From Streptomyces caelestis (GTDB lineage Bacteria > Actinomycetota > Actinomycetes > Streptomycetales > Streptomycetaceae): a stretch of DNA of 64,000 nucleotides. The notes under the pieces were generated by a model. That model did not search any database, was not told the DNA's origin, and saw nothing but the letters and a program-made list of their open reading frames with translations. Made by a program: the position numbers and the translations under genes. Positions 1-13,720 of the stretch are shown piece by piece. Every line of letters starts with the position of its first letter. The stretch's first letter is position 1. The DNA is taken from contig NZ_JACHNE010000001.1 of NCBI RefSeq assembly GCF_014205255.1, forward strand, positions 2,356,001 through 2,420,000. Reading direction: 5' to 3'.

Positions 1-21
1 CGGACACACGCTCCTTCCCAG

Positions 22-1287
22 CTACGCCGTCGCCGCCTTCAGCGGCCTCGCCGGGTCCGCCAGCAAGGCCGGAATCATCGGCGTACCCGACTCGATCAGG
101 CGGCGGCCCTGCGCCAGGTCCCGGGGGCGGCCCACCGCCAGCAGCGCGACCAGCCGGTCGCCGCGGAGCCAGCAGACCGTCCAGGCCGGCCCGGCCGGGT
201 CGCCCCGCCACAGGGTCGTGTCGGCCGCCGCGTGATGCCCGGCGTACTGCACGAAACGCCCGAACTGCTCGGACCAGAAGTACGGCACGGGGTCGTACAC
301 CGCCGGGGTCTTCCCCGAGGCCCGGCCGACGATGTTCACGGCGACCGTGCGCGGGCCCTGGAGGGCGTTGTCCCAGTGGTGCACCAGCAGGCGCCCGCCG
401 TACCGGCCCGAGGGGAAGGAGGCGCAGTCGCCGACCGCGTACACGTCAGGCGCCGACGAACGCAGGTGCTGGTCGGCCACGATCTCACCGTGCGTGCCCA
501 GCTCGATCCCGGAGCCGGACAGCCAGGCCGTGGCCGGGCGGGCGCCGATGCCGACGACGACCGCGCCCGCGGGCAGCCGCGAGCCGTCGTCGAGCACCAC
601 CGCGCCGGGTTCCACCCGCTCCACGCGCGCGTGCGTGCGCAGCACGGCACCCGCGTCGGCGTACCAGCCGGCCATCGGCGCGGCGACCTCGGCGGGCAGT
701 GCCCCGGCGAGCGGCCGCTCGGCGGCTTCCACGACGGTCACCGCGCAGCCGGCCTCGCGCGCGGCCGTGGCGAACTCCGCGCCGATCCAGCCCGCGCCGA
801 CGACCACGATGTCGTGCCGGCGGGCCAGCACCGGCCGCAGCCGCTCGGCGTCGTCCAGGGTGCGCAGCAGATGCACGCCCGGCACGCCCTCCGCCCCGGG
901 CAGCCGGATCGGCTCGGCACCCGTCGCGAGGACCAGCACGTCGTACGGCACGGGCCCGTCGTCGGTGTCCAGCTCATGATCGCCGGGACGCAGGCCCAGC
1001 ACCTCGCAGCCGAGGCGCAGTTCGATGCCGAGGGCCTCGAAGTCGACGTCGAAGGCGGAGCCCTCGGACTTGCCGAGCAGGACGGCCTTGGACAGCGGGG
1101 GACGGTCGTACGGCTGGTGGGGCTCGGCGCCGATCAGGATCACGGTGCCGGTGAAGCCCTGCTCGCGCAGGGCGACCGCGGTCTGCACACCAGCCATGCC
1201 CGCGCCCGCCACCACCACGCGCCGCGGTGCGGACGAACCTGGTTCCTGGGTCTGCTCGCTCACCTGATCACCATAGACAACTGACAT
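22..1287 (-). CDS. NAD(P)/FAD-dependent ferredoxin reductase-like oxidoreductase
   Basis: A 421-aa flavoprotein of the pyridine nucleotide-disulfide reductase fold. Seen: an FAD-binding GAGMAG at residues 28-33, the ATGAEP motif near 121-126, a second Rossmann motif GAGWIGA at 164-170 for NAD(P)H, and the VYAVGDCAS flavin-contacting motif in the C-terminal third. There is no CxxC disulfide pair next to the first Rossmann motif, so it resembles the ferredoxin/rubredoxin reductase subgroup, passing electrons from NAD(P)H to a small iron-sulfur or P450 partner; no partner gene is adjacent. The first ATG has no clear ribosome site; a GTG eight codons downstream (1263) is an alternative start. It is divergent from the thiamine operon. 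The physiological acceptor cannot be read from sequence. Confidence 0.85.
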   Translation of the reverse strand: MSVVYGDQVSEQTQEPGSSAPRRVVVAGAGMAGVQTAVALREQGFTGTVILIGAEPHQPYDRPPLSKAVLLGKSEGSAFDVDFEALGIELRLGCEVLGLRPGDHELDTDDGPVPYDVLVLATGAEPIRLPGAEGVPGVHLLRTLDDAERLRPVLARRHDIVVVGAGWIGAEFATAAREAGCAVTVVEAAERPLAGALPAEVAAPMAGWYADAGAVLRTHARVERVEPGAVVLDDGSRLPAGAVVVGIGARPATAWLSGSGIELGTHGEIVADQHLRSSAPDVYAVGDCASFPSGRYGGRLLVHHWDNALQGPRTVAVNIVGRASGKTPAVYDPVPYFWSEQFGRFVQYAGHHAAADTTLWRGDPAGPAWTVCWLRGDRLVALLAVGRPRDLAQGRRLIESGTPMIPALLADPARPLKAATA

Positions 1288-1395
1288 TGTGTCAGTCAGT
1301 GCTCGTGCGCAGTGACCTGCTCCACAACACTCGTCCCGCGCGGCGACCGGGGCGAGGACGGGACCGTCCAGGGACCGGGCCGTGCGGTGGCTCCC

Positions 1396-1425
1396 TTACT
1401 GCGCCATACGGCCTCGGGCTAGGGT
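1396..1425 (+). promoter_or_regulatory. Candidate promoter of the thiOSG operon
   Basis: A -35-like TTACTG (1396-1401) and a -10-like TAGGGT (1420-1425) are separated by 18 bases. This would start transcription just before the TPP riboswitch, about 110-120 bases ahead of thiO. The hexamers are a fair fit to the vegetative consensus; assignment is by inspection only. Confidence 0.45.
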
Positions 1426-1437
1426 GGGTGGCCAACG

Positions 1438-1534
1438 CAAGGGACTCGCGGGAGCCCGGACGCACCGGGCTGAGAGGGAGGCTGGCGGCCTCCGACCGTA
1501 CGAACCTGATCCGGGTCATGCCGGCGAAGGGAGG
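1438..1534 (+). promoter_or_regulatory. TPP riboswitch (THI element) upstream of thiO
   Basis: The sequence carries the hallmark THI-box blocks in order: ACTCGCGGGAGCC near 1443, GGGCTGAGAGGGAGG near 1467, GAACCTGATCCGGGTCATG near 1502 and CCGGCGAAGGGAG near 1521. These match the pyrimidine- and pyrophosphate-sensor arms of the thiamine pyrophosphate aptamer. The 3' end runs into the purine-rich GGGAGGGG (1529-1536), which is the likely ribosome site of thiO at 1547. The obvious model is that TPP binding locks the final helix and hides the ribosome site, so the operon is shut off at translation when thiamine is sufficient. No separate terminator hairpin lies between aptamer and start codon. 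Confidence 0.96.
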
Positions 1535-1546
1535 GGCTGGACGCCC

Positions 1547-3713
<2,167 letters not shown>

Positions 3714-3826
3714 CCCGGCGTTGTTCCCGCAGCGTGGTCGGATACACGTCACAGGTCCGCTTCAGTCGCGCCCCGAAAACCGCGGGGGCGATGGAGCTGT
3801 CAGTCGTGGCTCGTACACTCGCCTGC

Positions 3827-5761
3827 GTGGACACGACCCTTCAGGACCCCTTGGCCGGGCAGGTGCTCGACGGCCGGTATCGCATCGACGCGCGGATCGC
3901 GGTCGGCGGGATGGCCACGGTCTACCGGGCCGTGGACACCCGGCTCGACCGGGTCCTCGCGCTCAAGGTGATGCACCCCTCGCTCGCGGTCGACGGCTCG
4001 TTCGTCGAGCGGTTCATCCGCGAGGCGAAGTCGGTGGCCCGGCTGGCCCACCCGAACGTGGTGCAGGTCTTCGACCAGGGCACCGACGGCTCGTACGTCT
4101 ACCTCGCCATGGAGTACGTCGCGGGCTGCACCCTGCGGGACGTGCTGCGCGAGCGCGGGGCCCTGCAGCCGCGTGCCGCCCTGGACATCCTGGAGCCGGT
4201 GCTGGCCGCGCTGGGTGCCGCGCACCGCGCCGGGTTCGTGCACCGGGACATGAAGCCCGAGAACGTCCTGATAGGGGACGACGGCCGGGTCAAGGTCGCC
4301 GACTTCGGGCTCGTACGGGCCGTGGACACGGTGACGAACACCACCGGCACCGTGCTCGGCACGGTCTCGTACCTGGCGCCGGAGCAGATAGAGAGCGGCA
4401 CCGCCGACCCCCGCGTCGACGTGTACGCGTGCGGCGTGATGCTGTACGAGATGCTGACCGGCGACAAGCCGCACGACGGGGACTCCCCGGCCGTGATCCT
4501 CTACAAGCACCTGCACGAGGACGTCCCGCCGCCCTCGGCCGCCGTGCCCGGTCTGGCGTACGAGCTGGACGAGATGGTGGCCTCGGCGACCGCCCGCACC
4601 CCGGACATCCGACCGCACGACGCGGTGGCGCTGCTCGCGCAGGTCCGTGCCGGGCGTGCCCCGCTGACCGTGGAGCAGCTGGACGCGGTACCGCCGCAGG
4701 CGCTCGCCGCGGACCACGACAACGCCGACGACCGTACGAGCGTGATCCCGCGCTCGCTGACCACGCCGCGCCCACTGCCCGTGAACGAGGACGAGGAGGG
4801 CTCCGCGGCCGCGCTCAACCGCACCAGCCGCTTCCAGTCCCCGCCGCCCCCGCCGTCCCGGCGCCGCTCGGGTCCCCGGCGCGGCCCGATGGTGATCGTC
4901 GTCGCCGTCCTGCTCGTGCTCGGTCTCGGCACCGGCATCTGGTACATCAACTCGGGCCAGTTCACCGAGGTCCCCCGACTGCTGTCGAAGACCGAAGCGC
5001 AAGCCCAGGCCCAGCTGGAGGAGGCCGGGCTCGAGGTCGGCAAGGTCAGCCACGCCTACAGCGACACCGTCAAGCGCGGCACGATCATCGGCACCCACCC
5101 TGCGCCGGGCGCCCGTATCCGCCTCCACGACTCCGTGTCCTTCACCGTCTCCGACGGCCCGGAGAAGGTGCGGGTGCCCGCCCTGGCGGGCCAGCGGCTG
5201 GACAAGGCACGGTCCCTGCTGCAGGAGGACGGTCTGGAGCCGGGCATGGTCACCCGGGAGTTCAGTGAGGACGTGCCCAGGGGCTCGGTGATCTCCGCGC
5301 GGCCTGCGGACGGCACGAAGGTGCGCGCGGGCACGGCCGTGGCGCTCGTCGTCAGCAAGGGCAGCCCCATCGACATCCCCGACGTCACCGGTGACGACCT
5401 GGCCGATGCCAAGGCCGAGCTGACGGACGCCGGCCTCAAGGTGAAGGTCGCCGCCGAGCGGGTCAATTCCTCCGAGTTCGACAAGGGCCAGATCGCCAAG
5501 CAGAGCCCGGCCCCGGGCGGCCGGGCGGCCGAGGGTGACACGGTGACGCTGACGGTGTCCAAGGGCCCCGAGATGATCGAGGTCCCGGACGTGGTCGGCG
5601 ACAGCGTCGACGACGCCACGCGGGAGCTGGAGAGCGCCGGGTTCCAGGTCGACGAGGACCGAGGACTGCTCGGTCTGTTCGGCGACACGGTGAAGGGCCA
5701 GTCCGTGGAGGGCGGAAAGACCGCGCCCAAGGGCTCGACGATCACCATCAAGATCCGGTGA
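3827..5761 (+). CDS. PASTA-domain Ser/Thr protein kinase (PknB type)
   Basis: A 644-aa membrane kinase. The cytoplasmic kinase domain occupies roughly residues 18-280: glycine-rich loop IAVGGMATVY, Lys47 in ALKVM, catalytic HRDMKPEN (Asp141), DFG at 159-161 and LAPEQ in the activation segment. A proline/arginine-rich linker is followed by one transmembrane helix at about 355-376 and four extracellular PASTA repeats, the arrangement used to sense muropeptides or lipid II. The GTG at 3827 is preferred: a -10-like TACACT (3814-3819) lies seven bases ahead, suggesting a leaderless message, and the protein then begins directly before the kinase fold. An ATG at 3791 is the alternative. Substrates cannot be inferred. 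Confidence 0.93.
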   Translation: MDTTLQDPLAGQVLDGRYRIDARIAVGGMATVYRAVDTRLDRVLALKVMHPSLAVDGSFVERFIREAKSVARLAHPNVVQVFDQGTDGSYVYLAMEYVAGCTLRDVLRERGALQPRAALDILEPVLAALGAAHRAGFVHRDMKPENVLIGDDGRVKVADFGLVRAVDTVTNTTGTVLGTVSYLAPEQIESGTADPRVDVYACGVMLYEMLTGDKPHDGDSPAVILYKHLHEDVPPPSAAVPGLAYELDEMVASATARTPDIRPHDAVALLAQVRAGRAPLTVEQLDAVPPQALAADHDNADDRTSVIPRSLTTPRPLPVNEDEEGSAAALNRTSRFQSPPPPPSRRRSGPRRGPMVIVVAVLLVLGLGTGIWYINSGQFTEVPRLLSKTEAQAQAQLEEAGLEVGKVSHAYSDTVKRGTIIGTHPAPGARIRLHDSVSFTVSDGPEKVRVPALAGQRLDKARSLLQEDGLEPGMVTREFSEDVPRGSVISARPADGTKVRAGTAVALVVSKGSPIDIPDVTGDDLADAKAELTDAGLKVKVAAERVNSSEFDKGQIAKQSPAPGGRAAEGDTVTLTVSKGPEMIEVPDVVGDSVDDATRELESAGFQVDEDRGLLGLFGDTVKGQSVEGGKTAPKGSTITIKIR

Positions 5762-5819
5762 CGGGGGCGGGCAGGAGCCCGTGGGCAGGGCAGGGCCGGG
5801 CGCATGACACCCTGAACGG

Positions 5820-6698
5820 GTGAACAATCAGCTGTCCGGCCCCTCCCGCAACCCCGTGGGCGGCCACGTCCCCGTGGCCGGTGGGCTCCACTCCGTCGGC
5901 CTGTCCTACGCCCGTGACCTGAAGGCGGAAACCGTCCAGGTCTTCGTCGCCAACCCGCGCGGCTGGGCCACTCCGACCGGCAATCCGAAGCAGGACGAGG
6001 CGTTCCGCGCCGCGTGCGAGGCCGAGTCCGTCCCGGCGTACGTCCACGCCCCCTACCTGATCAACTTCGGCTCGCACACCGAGGCGACCGTGGAGCGGTC
6101 GGTGGAGTCGCTGCGGCACTCGCTGCGCCGCGGGCGGGAGATCGGGGCGCTGGGCGTGGTCGTGCACACCGGCAGCGCGACCGGCGGCCGGGAGCGGTCG
6201 GTGGCGCTGAAGCAGGTGCGGGAGCATCTGCTGCCGCTGCTCGACGAGCTGACCCACGACGACGACCCGTGTCTGCTGCTGGAGTCGACCGCCGGGCAGG
6301 GCGCCTCCCTGTGCTCGCGGACGTGGGACTTCGGCCCGTATTTCGAGGCGCTGGACGCCCATCCGATGCTGGGCGTGTGCCTGGACACCTGCCACATCTT
6401 CGCCGCCGGGCACGACCTGACCGGCCCCAGCGGCATGCACCAGACGCTGGACCTGCTGGTGGACACCGTCGGCGAGGGCCGGCTGAAGCTGATCCACGCC
6501 AACGACTCCAAGGACGTGGTGGGCGCGCACAAGGACCGGCACGAGAACATCGGCGTGGGCCACATCGGCGAGGACCCTTTCCGGGCCCTGATGACGCACC
6601 CCGCGACCGAGGGCGTGCCGCTGATCATCGAGACGCCGGGCGGCAAGGAAGGGCACGCGGCGGACGTGGAACGGCTGAAGAAGCTGCGCGACTGCTGA
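5820..6698 (+). CDS. nfo: Endonuclease IV (AP endonuclease)
   Basis: A 292-aa apurinic/apyrimidinic endonuclease of the Nfo TIM-barrel family, which nicks DNA 5' to abasic sites in base-excision repair. The trinuclear zinc ligands are visible in the family motifs: VHAPYLINFG, VVHTGS, LLLESTAGQG, CLDTCHIFAAGHD, IHANDSKDVVGAHKDRHENI and LIIETPG. It starts with GTG and has no clear ribosome site, so a leaderless transcript or a weak site is likely. It lies 58 bases after the kinase gene on the same strand but is functionally unrelated. Confidence 0.94.
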   Translation: MNNQLSGPSRNPVGGHVPVAGGLHSVGLSYARDLKAETVQVFVANPRGWATPTGNPKQDEAFRAACEAESVPAYVHAPYLINFGSHTEATVERSVESLRHSLRRGREIGALGVVVHTGSATGGRERSVALKQVREHLLPLLDELTHDDDPCLLLESTAGQGASLCSRTWDFGPYFEALDAHPMLGVCLDTCHIFAAGHDLTGPSGMHQTLDLLVDTVGEGRLKLIHANDSKDVVGAHKDRHENIGVGHIGEDPFRALMTHPATEGVPLIIETPGGKEGHAADVERLKKLRDC

Positions 6699-6712
6699 GA
6701 GCCGCAGCGGCC

Positions 6713-7363
6713 TCAGAGGTCGGGGCCCTCCCCGGGCTCCTCCTGGTACGAGTAGCGCTGTTCGCGCCACGGGTCGCCGATGTTGTGGTAGCCGCGCTCC
6801 TCCCAGAAGCCGCGCCGGTCGGCGGTCATGTACTCCACGCCTCGCACCCACTTGGGGCCCTTCCAGGCGTACAGGTGGGGCACGATCAGCCGCAGCGGGA
6901 AGCCGTGCTCCGCGGTGAGCAGTTCACCGTCCTTGTGGGTGGCGAACAGGGTGTGCTCGGAGGCGAAGTCGGACAGCCGGACGTTGGAGCTGTATCCGTA
7001 CTCGGCCCACACCATCACATGGGTGACGTCGTCCGCGGGCGGCGCGAGGTCGAGAATCGTGCGCGCGGGGATGCCGCCCCACTCGGCGCCCAGCATGCTG
7101 AACTTCGTGACGCAGTGCAGATCGGCCACGACGGTGGTGTGCGGCAGGGCCGTGAACTCCTCGTGGGTCCAGCAGTGCTTGCCGCGGTCCGCCGTGGCGC
7201 CGAAGACCCTGAACTCCCAGCGCTCGGGCCGGAACTTGGGGACGGGCCCGTAGTGCGTGACCGGCCAGCCGCGCTGGACCCGCTGTCCCGGCGGAAGCCC
7301 GGGCTGCGTCGCTCCTGCCGGATCGCGCCCTTCTCCCGATTCGTGTCCCACCGGCTGACCCAT
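6713..7363 (-). CDS. Molybdopterin-dependent oxidoreductase, sulfite oxidase/MsrP-like catalytic fold
   Basis: A 216-aa protein made almost entirely of the SUOX-type molybdopterin-binding fold. The single cysteine in LHCVTKFS is in the position of the Mo-ligating cysteine, and the WGG, VWAEYGYSSNV and ATHKDGELL segments follow the family layout. No N-terminal Tat signal and no C-terminal dimerisation domain are seen, so it is a short cytoplasmic form rather than a periplasmic sulfite oxidase. The ATG at 7363 is preferred (GGATGGAG just upstream) over one 20 codons earlier. Substrate unknown; sulfoxide reductase or sulfite oxidase activity are both possible. Confidence 0.85.
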   Translation of the reverse strand: MGQPVGHESGEGRDPAGATQPGLPPGQRVQRGWPVTHYGPVPKFRPERWEFRVFGATADRGKHCWTHEEFTALPHTTVVADLHCVTKFSMLGAEWGGIPARTILDLAPPADDVTHVMVWAEYGYSSNVRLSDFASEHTLFATHKDGELLTAEHGFPLRLIVPHLYAWKGPKWVRGVEYMTADRRGFWEERGYHNIGDPWREQRYSYQEEPGEGPDL

Positions 7364-7440
7364 GACTCCATCCTGACAGACCTCGGGTGATGCCCCTGAC
7401 CGGGGCCACCCCAAACGGGGCAATCCGAACTAAGCATGCC

Positions 7441-7465
7441 CTTACTTAGTAAGTGAAGACTTACT
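7441..7465. promoter_or_regulatory. Overlapping inverted repeats upstream of bfr
   Basis: CTTACTTAGTAAG (7441-7453) is a palindrome about its central base, and AGTAAGT (7448-7454) is repeated in inverted form as ACTTACT (7459-7465) with four bases between. The AT-rich patch stands out from the surrounding GC-rich DNA and lies 74 bases before bfr and about 80 bases before the divergent oxidoreductase. It does not match the DmdR/IdeR iron box found upstream of bfd. An operator for an unidentified regulator is the simplest reading. Confidence 0.45.
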
Positions 7466-7538
7466 GGACGATCTTCGCCGCCGGTGGAATCATGCGGCGC
7501 AACCAGCCAGTTCCCCCCGCGCGGAAGGAGCCTCTGCG

Positions 7539-8015
7539 ATGCAGGGCGACCCCGAGGTCCTCGAATTCCTGAACGAGCAGTTGACCGGCGAGCTGACGGC
7601 GATCAACCAGTACTGGCTGCATTACCGGATCCAGGACAACAAAGGCTGGACCAAGCTCGCCAAGTACACGCGTGAAGAATCCATCGACGAGATGAAGCAC
7701 GCGGACAAGATCACCGAGCGCATTCTCATGCTGGACGGCCTGCCCAACTACCAGCGGCTCTTCCACGTACGGGTCGGCCAGACGGTCACGGAGATGTTCC
7801 AGGCCGACCGCCAGGTCGAGGTCGAGGCGATCGACCGCCTCAAGCGCGGTATCGAGGTGATGCGCAGCAAGGGCGACATCACGTCCGCGAACCTCTTCGA
7901 GTCGATCCTCGAGGACGAGGAGCACCACATCGACTATCTCGACACGCAGCTGGAACTCATCGACAAGCTCGGCGAGGCGCTCTACCTCGCGCAGCAGATC
8001 GAGCAGCCGAGCTAA
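7539..8015 (+). CDS. bfr: Bacterioferritin
   Basis: A 158-aa haem-containing ferritin that oxidises Fe(II) and stores it in a 24-subunit shell. All ferroxidase ligands are in the expected places: Glu18, Glu51, His54, Glu94, Glu127, His130. Met52, the axial haem ligand shared between subunits, is also present, so this is a true bacterioferritin rather than an Ftn. GGAAGGAG (7522-7530) precedes the ATG. Its stop overlaps the convergent bfd stop by four bases, placing storage and release functions back to back. Confidence 0.97.
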   Translation: MQGDPEVLEFLNEQLTGELTAINQYWLHYRIQDNKGWTKLAKYTREESIDEMKHADKITERILMLDGLPNYQRLFHVRVGQTVTEMFQADRQVEVEAIDRLKRGIEVMRSKGDITSANLFESILEDEEHHIDYLDTQLELIDKLGEALYLAQQIEQPS

Positions 8016-8236
8016 GCGGCGTCTTCCAGCTCCGCGAGCACCGGCTCGCCCCGGTCGGCCAGCTCACGGCGGGGGCACGAGCCCCTGCCCAGGATCGCCT
8101 GGATGCGGCGTACGCACGACCCGCAGTCCGTGCCCGCCTTGCAGGCGGAGGCTATCTGCCGAGGGGTGCTGGCGCCGCCGTCCGCGTGCTGCTTGACCTG
8201 CTGCTCGGTGATCCCGAAGCAACTGCACACGTACAC
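8012..8236 (-). CDS. bfd: Bacterioferritin-associated ferredoxin Bfd
   Basis: A 74-aa [2Fe-2S] protein that docks on bacterioferritin and delivers electrons to release stored iron. Counting from the preferred GTG at 8236, Cys4, Cys6, Cys38 and Cys41 fit the Bfd ligand spacing exactly. GGGAGG lies eight bases before this GTG; an upstream GTG at 8245 abuts the same ribosome site and is therefore unlikely. A DmdR/IdeR-type iron box lies 46 bases upstream, so expression is expected to rise in iron starvation, in keeping with a role in iron mobilisation. Confidence 0.93.
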   Translation of the reverse strand: MYVCSCFGITEQQVKQHADGGASTPRQIASACKAGTDCGSCVRRIQAILGRGSCPRRELADRGEPVLAELEDAA

Positions 8237-8281
8237 GCGGTTCACCTCCCGACAGGTCGTTCCAAGGCGCCGTCCCCGTTG

Positions 8282-8300
8282 ATCGGTGAGGCTAACCTAA
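8282..8300 (-). promoter_or_regulatory. Iron box (DmdR/IdeR/DtxR type) upstream of bfd
   Basis: Read on the minus strand the site is TTAGGTTAGCCTCACCGAT, matching the actinobacterial DtxR-family consensus (TTAGGTTAGGCTAACCTAA) at most positions, with the left half perfect. It sits in the bfd promoter region, where Fe(II)-loaded DmdR1 would repress. Confidence 0.85.
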
Positions 8301-8329
8301 CCTTACCCGCCGGGTCGGAGACGCAAAAG

Positions 8330-8371
8330 TCGACTGGGGCGCGGATCGTATGTGATCCGCGCCCCAGTCGA
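8330..8371. terminator. Intrinsic terminator hairpin after aroH
   Basis: An 18-base-pair perfect stem (8330-8347 with 8354-8371) closes a six-base loop. It lies 23 bases beyond the aroH stop codon and before the bfd promoter region on the same strand, insulating the two. Confidence 0.85.
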
Positions 8372-8394
8372 TGTCGGGGTAACAGGCGAAACCG

Positions 8395-11894
<3,500 letters not shown>

Positions 11895-11900
11895 CAAGGG

Positions 11901-11928
11901 GCCGGTCGGGCCGCGCGGCCCGACCGGC
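11901..11928. terminator. Bidirectional terminator between trpEG and pfkA
   Basis: A 12-base-pair perfect stem (11901-11912 with 11917-11928) with a GCGC loop. It lies six bases after the trpEG stop and 20 bases after the pfkA stop on the opposite strand, so it can serve both convergent genes. Confidence 0.85.
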
Positions 11929-11948
11929 GCCCGGGGCGGGGCGGTCCG

Positions 11949-12977
11949 TCAGCCGAAGAACACCCCGACCTCCTCGTACAGCTTCGGGTCCACCGTCTTC
12001 AGGCGGGCCGTCGCGTCCGCGAGGGGGACGCGGACGATGTCCGTGCCGCGCAGGGCGACCATCGTGCCGAAGTCGCCGTCGCGGACGCAGTCGATGGCGT
12101 GCAGTCCGAAACGGGTGGCGAGCCAGCGGTCGAAGGCGCTGGGGGTGCCGCCGCGCTGGACATGGCCGAGGACCGTCGTGCGGGCCTCCTTGCCCGTGCG
12201 CTTCTCGATCTCCTTGGCGAGCCACTCGCCGACACCGGACAGGCGGACGTGCCCGAAGGAGTCCAGCGTCTGGTCCTTGAGGACCATGTCGCCGTCCTTG
12301 GGCATGGCCCCCTCGGCGACGACCACGATCGGCGCGTACGACGCCCGGAAGCGGGACGTCACCCAGGAGCACACCTGCTCGACGTCGAAGCGCTGCTCGG
12401 GGATGAGGATGACGTTCGCGCCCCCGGCCAGGCCCGAGTGGAGGGCGATCCAGCCGGCGTGCCGGCCCATGACCTCGCAGACCAGGACCCGCATGTGGGA
12501 CTCGGCGGTGGTGTGCAGCCGGTCGATGGCCTCGGTGGCGATGCCGACCGCGGTGTCGAAGCCGAAGGTGTAGTCCGTGGCGGACAGGTCGTTGTCGATC
12601 GTCTTCGGAACGCCCACACAGGGCACGCCGTACTCGCCGGACAGCCGGGCGGCCACGCCCAGCGTGTCCTCGCCGCCGATGACGATGAGCGCCTCGACCT
12701 CCAGCCCCGCGAGGTTCTCCTTGATGCGGCGGATGCCGTTGCGCTCCTTCAGCGGATTGGTCCGCGAGGAGCCGAGGATGGTGCCGCCACGGGGCAGGAT
12801 GCCGCGCACGGCGGGGATGTCGAGACGGACGGTGTCGTTCTCCATGGGACCGCGCCAGCCGTCCCGGAAGCCGGTGAAGTCATAGCCGTACTCCTGCACG
12901 CCCTTGCGGACGATGGCCCGGATGACGGCGTTGAGCCCGGGGCAGTCGCCGCCCCCGGTCAGTACTCCGACGCGCAT
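11949..12977 (-). CDS. pfkA: 6-phosphofructokinase
   Basis: A 342-aa phosphofructokinase of the actinobacterial group, phosphorylating fructose 6-phosphate in glycolysis. Seen: GVLTGGGDCPGLNAVIRA at the N-terminus, PKTIDNDL, and GGEDTLG in place of the GGDGS typical of classical ATP enzymes. Asp in this motif is associated with PPi-dependent enzymes, yet Streptomyces homologues with the same motif have been reported to use ATP, so the phosphoryl donor should not be assigned from the motif alone. S. coelicolor has several paralogues; by position this resembles PfkA2. The ATG follows a modest GAAGGG ribosome site. Confidence 0.95.
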   Translation of the reverse strand: MRVGVLTGGGDCPGLNAVIRAIVRKGVQEYGYDFTGFRDGWRGPMENDTVRLDIPAVRGILPRGGTILGSSRTNPLKERNGIRRIKENLAGLEVEALIVIGGEDTLGVAARLSGEYGVPCVGVPKTIDNDLSATDYTFGFDTAVGIATEAIDRLHTTAESHMRVLVCEVMGRHAGWIALHSGLAGGANVILIPEQRFDVEQVCSWVTSRFRASYAPIVVVAEGAMPKDGDMVLKDQTLDSFGHVRLSGVGEWLAKEIEKRTGKEARTTVLGHVQRGGTPSAFDRWLATRFGLHAIDCVRDGDFGTMVALRGTDIVRVPLADATARLKTVDPKLYEEVGVFFG

Positions 12978-13030
12978 GGAACAGTCCCTTCGCCGCAGGT
13001 GCCTGACGAAGGGTCAGTGTGACGTGCGCC

Positions 13031-13720
13031 TCACTCGTCGTCGAGGCCGCGCTCTATCGCATACCTGACCAGCTCCACGCGGTTGTGCAACTGGAGTTTG
13101 CCGAGGGTGTTCTGGACGTGGTTCTGCACCGTGCGGTGGGAGATGACCAGGCGTTCGGCGATCTGCTTGTAGCTCAGGCCCTTGGCGACGAGGCGCAGCA
13201 CCTCGGTCTCGCGGTCGGTGAGCCGGGGGGCCTTCGGTTCGTCGGTGTCGGGAGCGGGGGCGGGTTCGGAGGCCAGGCGGCGGTACTCGCCGAGGACCAG
13301 CCCGGCGAGGCCGGGGGTGAAGACGGGGTCACCGGCGGCCGTGCGGCGGACCGCGTCCTGGAGTTCCTCGGTGGAGGCCGACTTCAGCAGATAGCCGGTC
13401 GCGCCGGACTTCACCGCCTCCAGGACGTCGGCGTGCTCACCGCTCGCGGAGAGCACCAGGACCCGCAGCGCCGGGTCGGCGGCGACGACCTCCTTGCAGA
13501 CCTGGACGCCGGGCTTGCCGGGCAGGTTCAGGTCGAGCACGAGCACCTCGGGTGCGGCGGCCTTGGCGCGGCGCACGGCCTGGTCGCCGTCGCCCGCGGT
13601 GGCGACCACCGCGAAGCCCGACTCGGCCAGGTCCCGGGCGACCGCGTCGCGCCACATGGGGTGGTCGTCGACCACCATGACCTTGATCGGGTCCCGCCGG
13701 CCCTCCGTGGTCTCCGTCAT
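13031..13720 (-). CDS. macR: LuxR/NarL-family response regulator (MacR-like)
   Basis: A 229-aa regulator with an N-terminal receiver (acidic pair near residues 18-19, phospho-acceptor Asp63 in LVLDLNLPG, a Lys in YLLKS) and a C-terminal LuxR helix-turn-helix (LTDRETEVLRLVAKGLSYKQ). Its start overlaps the upstream kinase stop by four bases, so the two are coupled. By sequence type and position next to pfkA and a PlsC-like gene it matches MacR of S. coelicolor, which controls genes for morphogenetic membrane proteins and actinorhodin production. I assign the name from remembered synteny, not from a search. Confidence 0.88.
   Translation of the reverse strand: MTETTEGRRDPIKVMVVDDHPMWRDAVARDLAESGFAVVATAGDGDQAVRRAKAAAPEVLVLDLNLPGKPGVQVCKEVVAADPALRVLVLSASGEHADVLEAVKSGATGYLLKSASTEELQDAVRRTAAGDPVFTPGLAGLVLGEYRRLASEPAPAPDTDEPKAPRLTDRETEVLRLVAKGLSYKQIAERLVISHRTVQNHVQNTLGKLQLHNRVELVRYAIERGLDDE

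Noticed and set aside
1382..1546. N-terminal extension of ThiO by 55 codons
   Set aside because: The extension is the TPP riboswitch itself; the ATG at 1547 has a proper ribosome site.
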